Shown: positions 31,918 to 43,606 of the stretch, in pieces
How positions within the stretch are numbered: position 1 is the first letter of the stretch
How the letters are laid out: each line of letters starts with the position of its first letter
From: Ptychodera flava
Lineage: Eukaryota; Hemichordata; Enteropneusta; Ptychoderidae
Assembly: GCF_041260155.1 (NCBI RefSeq)
Contig: NC_091928.1
Span: 28,762,388-28,826,387, forward strand
DNA: 64,000 bases
Direction of reading: 5' to 3'
The notes under the pieces: model-generated
What the model saw: the letters and a program-made list of their open reading frames with translations, nothing else
What the model was told of the DNA's origin: nothing
Databases searched by the model: none
Translations under genes and position numbers: made by a program

Positions 31918-32137
31918 ACTCCACCGTCTGGTGCAGTCTATATCTCTTTCGTTCAGCAGGCCAGCAAAGTCAACACTAGACTTGGTTCAAGTAGGTGATT
32001 GTCTAAAATAAAGTCATTTCAGCAAGTAATAACACATCAGTGTTACTCTTCTAAATAAAATATTGCGACTGAGATTCCGCAGTGTGGTTCTTGCCGTTCT
32101 CACGCTCGTGAAAGGCGAGCATTCTGAGTTGTTGATT

Positions 32138-32148
32138 TGCGCATGCGT
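32138..32148. promoter_or_regulatory. NRF1-like motif upstream of alpha-C
   Basis: TGCGCATGCGT fits the NRF1 consensus (YGCGCAYGCGCR) except at its end. The same motif stands in homologous sequence upstream of alpha-D at 40281..40291, about 220-250 bp before each start codon. Confidence 0.45.
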
Positions 32149-32505
32149 GGAGTGAACGCGACCGGCAGCAAGTTTCTCCCAGAATCACCGAGTGATAACT
32201 CCATCGCATCGCGGTCAGACGAACCACAGTCGTTTGGTGGGCTATTCAGCTCTGGGACTATTCGCCCCATAGACGAGTGTACAGAAGCGAGAAGCACCTC
32301 AAGTCTGGAAACAGAATGGCTATAAAAGCCACGCCATGTCACATTCCGTGTCCGATTTCACTGTGAAAATTAGTCCCTATCATTCTCAAAATTCATACCC
32401 GGTACTTAATTTGCTTCAAAAACGCTCGTTTCGTGTGATTTTCGGCCGAATTCGACGGACACATCGCTAAAACATAAGCGTGAAATCAAGATGAACTTGC
32501 TAATT

Positions 32506-32640
32506 TTCGCTAATTTTTTGCTCAAACTCTCCTCAATGAAACTTTCAACCATTCTCTTACCAAAGCAACAATAAAAATCAGGGGTCACCGTGCAAAGTTT
32601 GGAACTAGCGAAACAAATTACCCAATAAAGTAAACAAACA
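32506..32640. repeat. Dispersed repeat X, copy 1
   Basis: CTCAATGAAACTTTCAACCA ... GGGGTCACCGTGCAAA ... GAAACAAATTACCCA is shared with 45220..45440, 62220..62470 and (inverted) about 55190..55300. The family is unknown. Confidence 0.55.
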
Positions 32641-34482
32641 AGGTAGCTGCCGCTCTCCGCCTATGATGCAATTTGCCGACATGAAAGTTTGAATGGCTTT
32701 GCGGAACAAGGGTATTTCTAGTAGCAAAACACGGGAATGATATGTTGGATATTGTAATAGTGTCAGGTGCCGCTTTTTCGTTAAAGTTCTTGTAATTTTT
32801 TTTATGGCAAGCGCGACAAATATGCTACCTTTCGCAAGAAACGATCAACCTCCGAACAGGTAGTGAGCGCGTGGCGTGACAGCGATGTCGTGCGCGCGAC
32901 ACCTGTTGACATGGCAGCTCTCAGTGTAAACAAAAAAAATGGCAGTCTCCCTCCGCTCCTTACAACCGTGGAGGGCGATCGAAATCATGAGAGATTTAAA
33001 GCAGAGGGAAAGTTTGCGATTAGTAACGATTGTAATAACATGATGCACCATAAAACGTTTTACCCGTTGAACCTGTGTGTCTTTTCTCAGGGCGCTCATT
33101 GAGATATGGAGGATTTGTCGCGCGTTGCATTGATTTCTTCGTATAGAACTATTTATGAATGAAGCCTGTTTACACGAATATTTGAATATTTATGCGCGTG
33201 GCTGAATAAAAGTAAAGCCTCAAAATTTAAGTTTTTTCCTATCATTTGTAAAATTCTTGGCATTGGTATATGTTAACTCGGTTATTACCCAATATCTCCT
33301 GTTCCTGTGTCGTGTAAGCATAGGTGTCATTTGGACTGCATCAGACACTCGACGAACATCTTAGTATTAAAAAGATAGACAGCCATTCCAGTACTACAAT
33401 TTTCAAACCAAATATCCTTTATTAGGTAGAAGTGTTTCCATTTAAACTTTGATGACACTAAAATATATCGAACAAAAACAGAATGATGTTTTCTGAGGCA
33501 CTCGTACTTTTCAAACATCCAGGCTTTTTCCTGCTTCTGAAAGTAGGGTTAACTATCCATTGATCAAAGGGTTGCTGAAATTAAGCCGAGTTGAAATGAA
33601 AAGTTGCCAGCCACAAGCAACGCACAAGTATCATTCTAATGATTGACGAGTGATATTCATATTATTTTGTTGCATCTACCTTTTGCTATTCTATAACTTC
33701 TCGATCAGAACTCACATTCTACCGTCAACTTCTCATCATACGTGTTCACCGTCATAAAATTATGCTGTGTCGTTTTGTTTTTTGTTTTGTTTTTTGGGTT
33801 ATTTTTCAGGACCGAAATATTGTGCGGCAAAAATCACATGATTAGGAAAACCCGTGAATATTTCTCTTGACTATAATATACACCACCAGAAGGTTCAACT
33901 CCGACCATTTTTTATTTTAATTTTCTACAGTAAAATGCTTCATCATAAATACCAAATCTTTGAGTATTGAAGCAATCAAAACCTGCTTCTGTAAGCATTT
34001 CCAACGCCCGTTCTCTTCCCCACACCGCTCCAAGTGCCATGCTTTCACCGTCGCCGGCGAGGGACATCGGCAAACAGCGGAAGAGACTAATGGTGTACAG
34101 AAATGAAGTCATGGGTGTGTCAATATTGTCTGCAAGCTTGCTATGTGATGCAACCTCAACCATAACGAAATAACCGTCGTCTTTGAGAATATCTTTAACC
34201 CCTTTCAAAAATAGGTCGGCCTGGGTAAGTTGTGAACCAGGTCCCTGCAGTAGACAAGATCGAATTTCAATCTCCAATCCTCCCGTTCTTCAGACTTCAC
34301 TGCGTCACCAAGGTGGAAAGTGATGTTCGAGAGTTGCATGGACGCTGCCCGAGATTTGGCCTTGGCAATGCAATCCTCCATCAAGTCGACCCCGTGGAAC
34401 TCTTTCTGTGGAAATTCAAGCGCCAAGAGACACAGTGCAGACCCGCTGCCGCAGCCTATTTCACAGATAACAGACGATGTCT

Positions 34483-36609
34483 CTGGAGAGTGAAAAAAGA
34501 AACATAATTTAGACAAACAAGAAGATAAAGCACAGGGTAAGGAGGAAAGTGTCAGATAAAAGTTTAGGATACTGATACGGATGAAATTGTGACAGTTCGA
34601 GTTCTGACTTGATTGTTCTATTCTCAAACACTGAATTAGACTTATTTTAGGATGACAAGTTTGTGAACAATCTAGAAATGGTGCTTGCTTGAAGCATCAT
34701 TTAGCGTAGGCATTGTATGGGGCTCAAACAAATTTTCTATAATACATGCGTATTATACATTTCATTCAGTTACAAGGATAAACAACATTGATAATCGAAT
34801 GTAAAATAATACCACATCCTACATTTGCCTTCATCTATCCGAATCACAGACAGCATTACCTGCATTCGAAACAAAGAGGTTTATACAACAATAACCCAAA
34901 GTGTTTTCACTTCTCTGCAAAAAAAAATCATTCTTGCCTAAAGAGAAGACACAATTCCGAAACGCTACAACGTCCATCATCACAAAAATTCGCTTTGTAA
35001 TTTAACGTAGGGTTCGAAGATAAAGATATCGGCATAATTCCGAAAAAAAATCTACGTCATCACAAGTTACAAAATTTCGCCACTCTATTTTGACAATGAT
35101 AATGTGTGATTTTTGAACTTGACAATGATAAAATGTGATTTTTGAACTCTTGTATTTGAAAATGAAACATTGTCCCATCATATCGATGATATTCGTAGAA
35201 TTGTGTGAAGCTGTAATAATTCTGTGTTCAAAGTAAAACCTGTGAAATAAAAAAAATCAAGGGAACTTCATTTACGCGGTGACTTCGTTAAGCGCTCCAA
35301 ATGACGACTTGGGAAGTGAAAGACCTTCATGCCTGGGGTAACATTAGCAAGTTAATGTTATCCAATTTCGCCTCTCAGAAGACTACAGCTGGTAGGGCAG
35401 TATATTAACACATAAATCGTTTTATTTTGTACGTCCATAAGGTCGTTCTATTTGAATGCTGGCGGGAAGCGGTACATGGGCCATATCCTTACACAGTTTA
35501 GTGCGATTATTCCATTAAACGCATAAGCAAGGAATCGTTCCTCTTTCTCGTTATTTACACTGACACCGTTCTTTACATACTCCCAGGGTCACCGTAGGGA
35601 GCGTTGCCGAGACAGCGAACACTTGAGTCAAGAAAAATAACTTTTAAAGTGAGACAAAGCACCCTGTATCCAAATTGCAACCAGTATCTAAAACGCAAGA
35701 GAAAAACACATTCAAAGTGTGCACAGCATGTTTTATTATTTCTAAGGGGTTGGCAAAACATCAAGGAAAAGGGCTAGTTGCATGGGTGAGTATCTATTTC
35801 GATTCATTATATGCGAATGCTAAACTTTTAAAGCGATATCTCACGTTGAAGTACCGGCTTCTGGTTCTATTTCTATTAGCTACGGATGCAGCTAGCACTT
35901 TTCCAATATTTGCATGAACTGTCCACTTATCGTGATTCCCGTGCTTGTGACTGTTAAGGTGCCTGGTCTCCTCTGCATGTGTATATAACATATAGACCTG
36001 CATTACTTGAGAACGGCGTGTATAGTAGTGCAGAACTGGCTTGTCGTGAGATGCGGTATGTGCAGTGCAGATATTTACAAGAAAGGCATGACTACGCGTT
36101 ATTAAACTCCACTCAGGCGCACGTCAAACCAAAAGCATAGTTGAGGGAAAAAGATACATTACGCATTACCTTACTTTGAATTTTAAGAGAAGACAAAAAA
36201 ATTATCGGTGGAAATCGGAATTCATCATATACCCAAACTGTTGCATACGAAGTCAGTGGAATGAAAGTGCGTTTTCTTGAAATCAAAGTTTTCATCACGA
36301 AACTAGTTATTTCTTTTAATATGAATTTTACAATATTGTAATGCATTAGGACACCACTACAAGTTATGCCGATTCTACTATTTTAACGAAAATTGCGAAT
36401 AGGAGGTACATAAGCGGAACCCGTATAGTTCTATTGGAGAATGATATCTCTGCGTCTCGTCTGGTTATGATATATATATATTATATGGTCTGATATAAAC
36501 GAAATATTTAAACAAATTTTCCTGTATTCTCTTCATATTCTGTGCAAATGATCAGCTGGTTAGGAATATGTAAGTTATGTTCGAGCAGGGAACTTTTCTT
36601 GATACTAAC
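34483..36609 (-). other. Intron 3 of alpha-D
   Basis: Collinear with intron 3 of alpha-C and alpha-B, without their extra insertions. It contains a short local duplication (TTTGACAATGATAA.GTGTGATTTTTGAACTT twice near 35092..35150). No gene is seen. Confidence 0.5.
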
Positions 36610-37959
36610 CAAGTATTCGCTTGATCTCCTCGTTGGCTGTGAGATATTTTGGCGCTTTCCCGCCAAGTTGAACTGAAGACATTGCATCACCGAACAGAGG
36701 GTCTAGTGTGTACTTCGAATGCGGGACACCTGTAGCGGAAATAATTAGAGTCGTGCGGAAAGATTAAACTTTCCTAAAGGTAAGCCAGGGTGCAGAATGG
36801 TTAATGACTCAGTACTGGTGAATAAACTCCGGTCAACGGGGTTATGTAACGCTGCAGTAGATCGATATTTAATGTGAATTATATACAGCAGTTTAAGAGA
36901 AACATGAAGCGATTTTTGTTGGGTGAGATTAGCAAACATGAGCACAAAATCCTGCATTGCACGATTTAAGTCGGTAAAAGCCATAATATTATTCGCAGTG
37001 CTATAGATACATTGTTATATATACTATGCAAAGTGGAATAGGTTTATATACTTAGAGACACAGATGGCTGAATCGTCACCTTGCGTTCGCACGATTTTGT
37101 ACCAGGTTATTACTGAAGTTCATAATTTTGAATTTTATTTAGGACAGAGAGTTCGTCACGGTCGATCTTCTTTGCAAACTTCAATTTCAAATAGATCTTA
37201 TGGCTATTGTTAACTTAAGTGTTATTTATTTCGACTCAATTGTAATCGACCCATGACATCTGGCGATGAACATTGTTGGTTTGTACGTCAAGTTTAAGTC
37301 CACTCACCCCTTGGTCCGTCCTTCTTAAAGCATTCCTTGACATCTTTATAAACTTCAGATAACCGTGGACTTCCCTCGCACAATACAGCCAATGCGCCCC
37401 CGCCTTCTGTTGTACACAGAGCCTTGCGTCTATCAGCGGGCAGGTAGAACGTATCTTTTTCTGGGTTCGCTTCAACTATCCTGGCAACTGCCATTGCCCC
37501 AAGCCACTCACGGACGTATCTGGTCAGAAATCGTTGGTACAACATATAGGGAACAGAGGAAATCTTAGAAAATTACAGTAGAATATTTTAGGTCCCGGTT
37601 ACATCACCGGTGGCATATGTAGAAATATAACACGATTTTATCAAAATAGACGGTGGTAGGTTAGAAGAACAAAGTTACAAAGTTTGTCGCTTTGTCCACT
37701 CCATTAGCTGTGCTGGACATCTAATCGTGAGATATTCACTATGTTGTCACGTGTCTGTCCCTGTGAGGTTTCGGGTGATTTTACTTCTCAGCACTTGTTT
37801 CTCATTGCTATTCATTTTATTTATGATTTCTGACTGTGATAGTTCTAACATAAAGATCCACACTACCCAACCAGTGCCTTCATCTTAGCACTGGTATTGT
37901 AAAGATTTCTTCTGTTTTCTCCTTTATTGTGTCATTTATATTTACTGTTATATTACCAT

Positions 37960-38450
37960 GCCCTGCCCGTCGCATTTTGATTGGTCGAGCTGAACCACGT
38001 GACTGACCACAAATACACAGTAATGGTTTGTTTACATGCCCGTGAATATGAATAATAAGATTAACAACTCAAAGTATCGTAACTTTATAGCTGAAACGTA
38101 AATCATAATCAATCACAAAATAAAATGGAGCACTTGTAGGTCAAGTTGAGATACTTTTTTCTGAAACATTTCCGGATTGCCAATTTTTCATAGCGCGTGA
38201 CAGTGCGTCGCGTATTGCTCAGTTTCTGGGGCCCAGTTGTCGTTCGCTCCTGAAATTTTCGGAAATTTTGACGGTTTTCTTGGGTTCGCTGATAATATAA
38301 TGGAAATAACAGACTCCGCTCTGACCATTAACGTTTATTTGTGGGCGCGGGCTCGGCAAGCCTCGCCCGTTAATTTTTGGCTTTCCTCTCGCCCTTGCCC
38401 ACAAATAAACGTTAATGGTCAGCGCGTCGCCCGTTATTTCTATATTATCA
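37960..38450 (+). mobile_element. Palindrome-ended dispersed repeat P, copy 1
   Basis: Starts near GCCCTGCCCGTCGCATTTTG and ends in a palindromic part where CTGACCATTAACGTTTATTT recurs as its complement, about 100 bp apart, around a Gly/Cys-codon-like GC core. It is matched in inverse orientation at 62560..63070 and partly at 39060..39480. There is no ORF and the superfamily is unassigned. Confidence 0.65.
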
Positions 38451-38464
38451 TATCTTATGCTAAT

Positions 38465-38582
38465 CTTTACGGCCCTGATACGGCTTTTGCGGCCCGAGGT
38501 CGTACGGCGGAAGGGCCCGAGCGTGCGAGGGCCCGTACGCCGTACGACCAAGGGCCGCAAAAGCCGTATCAGGGCCGTAAAG
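38465..38582. mobile_element. GC-rich foldback with about 53-bp arms
   Basis: CTTTACGGCCCTGATACGGC ... and its near-complete complement (.. AGCCGTATCAGGGCCGTAAAG) enclose a short CGAGCGTGCGAG centre. It lies just beyond repeat P in intron 1 of alpha-D. The base composition is far richer in GC than the surroundings. Confidence 0.75.
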
Positions 38583-39059
38583 GTTTTATCATATACCTTA
38601 TGGAATGATAAATATGTAGTTTACATAATATTCAACATTGTTTAGGAGATAAAAATGCATGCGATATCAAATATTCATCGCCATTTGTGTCAGTTTTTCA
38701 TAAATACGATGGCCGCTTCCCGTCGCGGATTGACATACATAATGACGTCATTTGTTTACCAGCAGAATTCTAGAACGCGCAAAGCAACATCCGTACTATT
38801 AATCGACCAACAGAGATCAAGGCTGAAATCGAGGTGTAAGAAGGACAAAAGCGTGATGTCAGTTTCGTGTAATTTATACTGAACAGGCACGCACTTAGTA
38901 TACACAAGATTTCACTATAATTTACTGAATATGTTTCGATATGTCTGAGTGGTTGATCGCCCTGCCACTATTCTTGATTGTTGCCATTAACAGTTTTATA
39001 AAATTATTTCACATGTTGACTGCCTGAATGGAACTGCTGCAACTTGGTGATCCCGAGGG

Positions 39060-39480
39060 GGTACTTGGCGAAGACTTGATTTGTATAAAGATCTTAATCA
39101 ACCACAAAATAAGATGGAGCACTTGTGGGCAAAGTTGAGACTTTTAACTCCGGATTTGCAAAGTTTTTACAGCGGCGTGCGTGACACTTCGTCGCGTATT
39201 GCATTATACACTGTTCAGTGAATACAACATTTGTGTCATAAGTTTTCCCGTTTTCTTTCGTGTTGAAAATTTTCGTAAGTTTTTACGATTTCCTCGGGTT
39301 CATTGATAACATAATGGAAAGAACAGACTCCACCTCGACCATTAACGTTTTCGGGTGCGGGCTCGAGGAAAGCCAAAATTAACGGGCTCGGCAAGCCTGC
39401 GCCAGTTTCCCTTCCTCTCGCCTTTGCCCTTAACTTTTAATGGTCAGGGTCTCGCCCTTTATTCTATATTGTTGCTGTTC
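39060..39480 (+). mobile_element. Palindrome-ended dispersed repeat P, diverged copy 2
   Basis: Shares AACCACAAAATAA.ATGGAGC, GCGTGACA.T.CGTCGCGTATT and CGACCATTAACGTTT with copy 1, but is shortened and much more diverged. Confidence 0.55.
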
Positions 39481-40280
39481 AATACTACGATACACTGAGG
39501 CTTGGCTTTGCCTTAGTTAGTCCCGTTCGTCCTTGAGTCTGTCAAAAGTTTTACCTACTTTTCTATTATTACCCATTGAAAACTTCTAAATCGAAACATA
39601 TCTGTTGAGGTCGAATGAGACATTTAAGTAAAAAGAATGGAGCAAAGAAATCATCAGTGTCCCCCTTTGTCAATACACAACATCAGGCGAAAAAATTGTG
39701 TACACCCATCGAAGACAGCGAGTGCCTGCAGCCAGACTTGACAACCTAAGTCAACTAGTAAACAGCGGTTGTTTTTGACGCGAAGGCCATTTGAGGAGAA
39801 TGACCTTCCGCACAATGAAGTGTTGTTTTTTTCAATACTTTTAACCAACCTTTCTTTCAGTCCCGCAGCATCTGCAATTTCAGTGGAAGTTTTGGCTTCT
39901 CCAAGTGTGGCCATGGTGTTGAATAGACCCAAAGCAGATCCCGCTGCAATGCCGAGAGCTGTGAAGCCCGACTGTGCAATTCCATAAATCCGTTTCTCAA
40001 ACTCAACTGAAGATTCATCGTTGTTTATAGCCATACTCCACCGTCTGTTGTACTGTTGTAGTCTATATATCTCTTTAGTTCAGCCGGCCGCCAATGTCAA
40101 GGTCAACACTAGGCTTGGTTCAAGTCGATGATTGTCTAAAATAAAGTCAATTTAGCAAGTTTTTACACATTAATGTAACTCTTTAAATGAAACAATTTGA
40201 CTGAGATTCTGCGGTGTGATCCTTCGCCGTCTTCGCGCTTGTGACGAAATTGTAAGTGGCGAGCGCTCTGAGTAGTGATT

Positions 40281-40291
40281 TGCGCATGCGT
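40281..40291. promoter_or_regulatory. NRF1-like motif upstream of alpha-D
   Basis: TGCGCATGCGT in sequence homologous to the alpha-C promoter region, 247 bp from the start codon. Confidence 0.45.
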
Positions 40292-41341
40292 GAGATGAAC
40301 GCCACCGGTAGTTAGTGTCTCCGGTAATCACCTAGCAATAACTCTGTCAAATCGCGGACAGACAAAAAGTCGTGAGTACTCTATTACATCGCATTCCGTA
40401 GTTTTTATTCACAAACTTGTACCAAGTCTGCATCAATACCACTCTTTCACATTTCTTTAAAACGTACCATTGTAGAGTTGATTTTATTTAATTCCGGCGC
40501 AGAAATAATGCCATACAAAGCACCGTCATTGAGTGCGTGCCCCAAAAAAACAACTTCGGGTTGTGAAAAGAAAGTATAAGATACAGATGGCATACGCCTC
40601 CCTTGATCGAACTAACTACAATAGAACGTCTCGTCCAAATCTAATACATGGACAGAACAGCCGATAAATCAGAAAAGTCTAACAAGACCTACAGGGTATT
40701 TAATTCATTACATTTGTTACGAGGGCAGCCTCACTCACTGCAATGGTTTGCTCCGTGTGATCTACTGACCCGAGCGCATGGTATTTTTACCTCTGAAGTA
40801 CAGTGGGTGCTCTACGGAGGCAGTTTTTGACAATAGACTTTATTTGGGGCAAATCGGCCATACCCAGCGTGTCTATTACAATTCATGAGTTTACTTTTTT
40901 TGTTTACGCACACACTCATATCTGTTGAAATATGGGGAATGGCTATTACATCAGGTTGGCAACCCCAACGGGCAGTGAATTAAGATTACTCTTTTGTAAG
41001 ACAGTACGATTCCGAATAATGCAAGACAAGTTTGTTGCTTTCAGAAAATTCCCTTCAAATACGACACTAATGTTCATCAAACAAGGAAACTATGCAGACC
41101 TAGCATAGCCGTTTGTAACGACATTCAAAACACAGTGTCAGCATGTAATGACCAAGGTATTCCACAATGCTTGCTGTAAAGCATGGAGGTACTAGCTCCG
41201 CTCCCTGCTCCATGATCGTAGCGAGCGACTAGCCATGGAGGTAGAAGAGAACTCCATGGACTAACGTACGCGTGGCCGTAAAATAAAACCACGGAGGTTA
41301 CCATTATTATTTACTTACAGCAATTTTCTGTCACGGTATCA

Positions 41342-41480
41342 ACCACAGTCACTTGTGATCTATTCAGCTCTAGGACTACGCGCCCCATAGACGTGTGTAC
41401 ATCTCTATTTCTCAGGCATATGTACACACGTCTATGGGGAGCACAGTCCTAGAGCTGAATAGATCACAAGTGACTGTGGT
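41342..41480. repeat. Hairpin with about 60-bp arms
   Basis: ACCACAGTCACTTGTGATCT.. to CATAGACGTGTGTACA is inverted at 41421..41480 around a 19-nt loop, with few mismatches. A single-arm relative is in the alpha-C upstream region near 32220..32275 (CTATTCAGCTCTGGGACTAT). Confidence 0.85.
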
Positions 41481-42149
41481 ATCAACCAATGCACAATGGT
41501 AAGCGCTGCGGCCGGTATGAGTCAAGAGTGCGTAACTATGACTACGCCGTAGCCGTATTATAGCCCTACCTCACAGAGTGGACAAGCATGCGTGCAGATG
41601 CCAGAGTAGCAACAGAGGTTCTTCTTTTATTGACATGTAGTCTTTGGTCCGGGTAAAATTTGCAGCCACCTGAGTCTGTGTACGGTGATTCGTGTTCGTC
41701 GACTATGGTGGTGCGGGAGGGGGGGGGGGTTCCTGGATAACGTAGTGAACAGAACATGTACTCAGAGGTCCACACAGCATGGTACCTATGGTGCATGAGG
41801 TACGTTGACTGTAGTTCATGGTTTCTGGAAAAGACCAAGAGGAGGCGCCCAACCTGAACTTTCTTACGTAAACGTTTTTCTTCACAGCATAGACCCTAGA
41901 GCGAGAATCTCCTTGAAGAAAATATATTCTCACTCACTCAATCACCCAATAAAACTACGTGGGTGAGGAGCTCATACCAAGATATCCCGCCCAAGATATT
42001 CCATGAAATACTGAAACTAATCTTCCAGAAACAAAAAGTAATCGCATACAAAAGAAACAAAAACATAAAAGACACATTAGTTAAGGCAAGACTAAACAAA
42101 CAAACGAACAGCAACGACGTGGTAACAGCGTCTTCAACAAATCAAAACA

Positions 42150-42850
42150 CACAGAGAAACATATAGACAGAGTGGCAACACTTGCATGCCTTTTGTTCCA
42201 TGGTCGTCTCGGTAGACTATTGGCTTTTCATATTAAAATGAGCTTCAAAGGTGTTAAACTTTTGGAGGCTTTGGTTGTGGTTGATAATTACACGAGATTA
42301 TGCGAAAAATACGACGAGATGGCATCGTGCTGCCAGTCGCGTAGCAACCATAGTTACTTTGTGAGCTCTCAGGCCAGAAACACTGCTTCACGCAAATCAA
42401 AACATAACACGCCAGCAGTTTCATAAACATGTCCTTCCTTGACGCACGTGTAAAAGACGGTATGACTGAACGTAAACCATTGAGTAAAACCAGACAGTAT
42501 CGATAAAAGACTTTCAAATTTGGTTCAAATACACTCATTATATATTCATAAAAGTATGAGAGGAATTTTTAAAACAGTAAAACTCATTTTCCTGAAGCTC
42601 AAAACACTCCCGTTTTCGCCAGCACGTCAATTCTGCTCAGCACCACACGACAACAACAACACAAACTTTGCCGAACATACTTTCGCTTAACAATTGGCGA
42701 AAATCCGAAAATTACCGAAGGATTCATGGTCGGCACTCTTCGGAAAAGAGAGGCGAGAGCAACCTGAGGCGAGGCGAACATGGATGGGTTACGTAACCGC
42801 TTCACGCCTTAAACAATACCCGTTGCCACTCTATCTATCTTTCTCTATGT
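42150..42850 (+). mobile_element. hAT-type MITE, copy 1 (about 700 bp) with 8-bp target duplication
   Basis: The terminal repeats CACAGAGAAACATATAGACA.. and ..CTATCTATCTTTCTCTATG enclose AGAGTGGCAAC/GTTGCCACTCT. Both flanks read TCAAAACA, an exact 8-bp target duplication diagnostic of hAT. It is almost identical to the inverted copy at 48307..49008. It encodes no transposase. Confidence 0.85.
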
Positions 42851-43533
42851 CAAAACATATAGAGCAAAGCAACCAAACAAGAACCAAACACAACCAATCA
42901 ATTCAAGCGACTGATAAAGGATATACTCAGGGTTGCAAAACGAAAGCGTCAAAAGGATCACAGTTTCTCAGAAATAACCGGCTTCATTTCGCCATGGCTA
43001 ATTTCTAACACAAAAAAGCCGACACATAACACAGTGCACAGCATGAATATGCAGACCATACCACGAAACATTAAACCACACGACTCCCAACATAATTTAA
43101 TAGCCGATGTGTGCAGCTGCGTTCCCTTATTTTACTTTCAATGTTTCATGCTTTCCCATATTTCGCTAAACTGCCAATAAGACTTTTAATTGCAATGTTG
43201 CTTTTCCAAGTCACTTACCCAACCATTTTAAAGGGGGGGACCAAGATGGCTAGAACAGCCAATTTTGACCAATTAGGTTCAAGAATCTGGGAAAAGGTGC
43301 CAAAAGTGTGCGATAAATATATTGACGAGATAAACATAGAGAACAGTAGGTGTAACTGCTTCAACCTGTTCAGTTTATGTGTTGGGGGAAAAGTTGGAAT
43401 GGAAAGGAGACAGTTCATCGTTTAGTTGTCTTTCCATTTCGAGGCGCGAAACACACTACTCTCAAAAAAGCTTCGAATTCAAAATAGCTTTGGTAGTTAG
43501 ATCGATACGTTTTGAGCATTTTGTATACAGTCG
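42851..43533. other. Intergenic, no gene seen
   Basis: The part from about 43480 matches the beta-F flank near 55390 (CAAAATAGCTT.G..AGTTA.ATCGA). No ORF here has recognisable similarity. Confidence 0.4.
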
Positions 43534-43534
43534 T

Positions 43535-43571
43535 ACAATTCATTATTTTATTCATTCATTCATTCATTCAT

Positions 43572-43602
<31 letters not shown>

Positions 43603-43606
43603 TTTG
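43535..43606. repeat. (TTCA)n(TTTA)n microsatellite at the LINE tail
   Basis: Runs of ATTC then ATTT units; on the minus strand this is the 3' tail of the LINE fragment. Confidence 0.85.

Larger units (their letters stand above)
31918..33911. other. Intergenic region alpha-C / alpha-D
   Basis: The part nearest alpha-C (31918..32340) is its promoter side and is shared with 40035..40400 upstream of alpha-D. A dispersed repeat copy lies at about 32506..32640. From about 33400 the sequence is the alpha-D 3' flank. A T-rich low-complexity tract occurs at 33767..33810. No gene is supported. Confidence 0.5.
33912..40034 (-). pseudogene. Rv2258c-like methyltransferase alpha-D with one frameshift in exon 4
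   Basis: Exons are 39850..40034 (MAINNDESSVEFEKRIYG..), 37308..37519, 36610..36729 and 33912..34482. Exons 1-3 are open with normal GT/AG borders. Exon 4 is 571 nt instead of 572: one G is missing near 34219, where sisters read AGGTCGGGCC or AGGTCAGGCC and this copy reads AGGTCGGCC. The frame changes after [16 protein letters not shown], and the rest ([20 protein letters not shown]...YCRKLK) continues in another frame. All else, including motif I EIGCGSG, is conserved, so this is either a very young pseudogene or a sequencing/assembly error. LALEF replaces LARDF after motif I. It is sister to alpha-C. Intron 1 carries two palindromic repeats and a GC-rich foldback. Confidence 0.78.
40035..42149. 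other. Upstream region of alpha-D
   Basis: Promoter-side homology to alpha-C runs to about 40400. The block 40490..40790 matches the farther upstream blocks of alpha-0/A/B (CACTGCAATGGTTTGCTCCG). A repeated ATGGAGGTA / CTCCATGG cluster lies at 41180..41265, and a large hairpin at 41342..41480. No gene is supported. Confidence 0.45.

Noticed and set aside
32322-32330. TATAAAAG on the plus strand as a promoter
   Set aside because: No plus-strand gene follows, and the alpha genes are on the minus strand.
41180-41265. Repeated ATGGAGGTA / CTCCATGG cluster considered as a tRNA-like SINE head
   Set aside because: A and B boxes and a cloverleaf could not be recognised; left as unexplained short repeats.
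42599-42805. ORFs inside the two hAT-type MITE copies
   Set aside because: Similarity between them only reflects the repeated element; there is no transposase or known domain.
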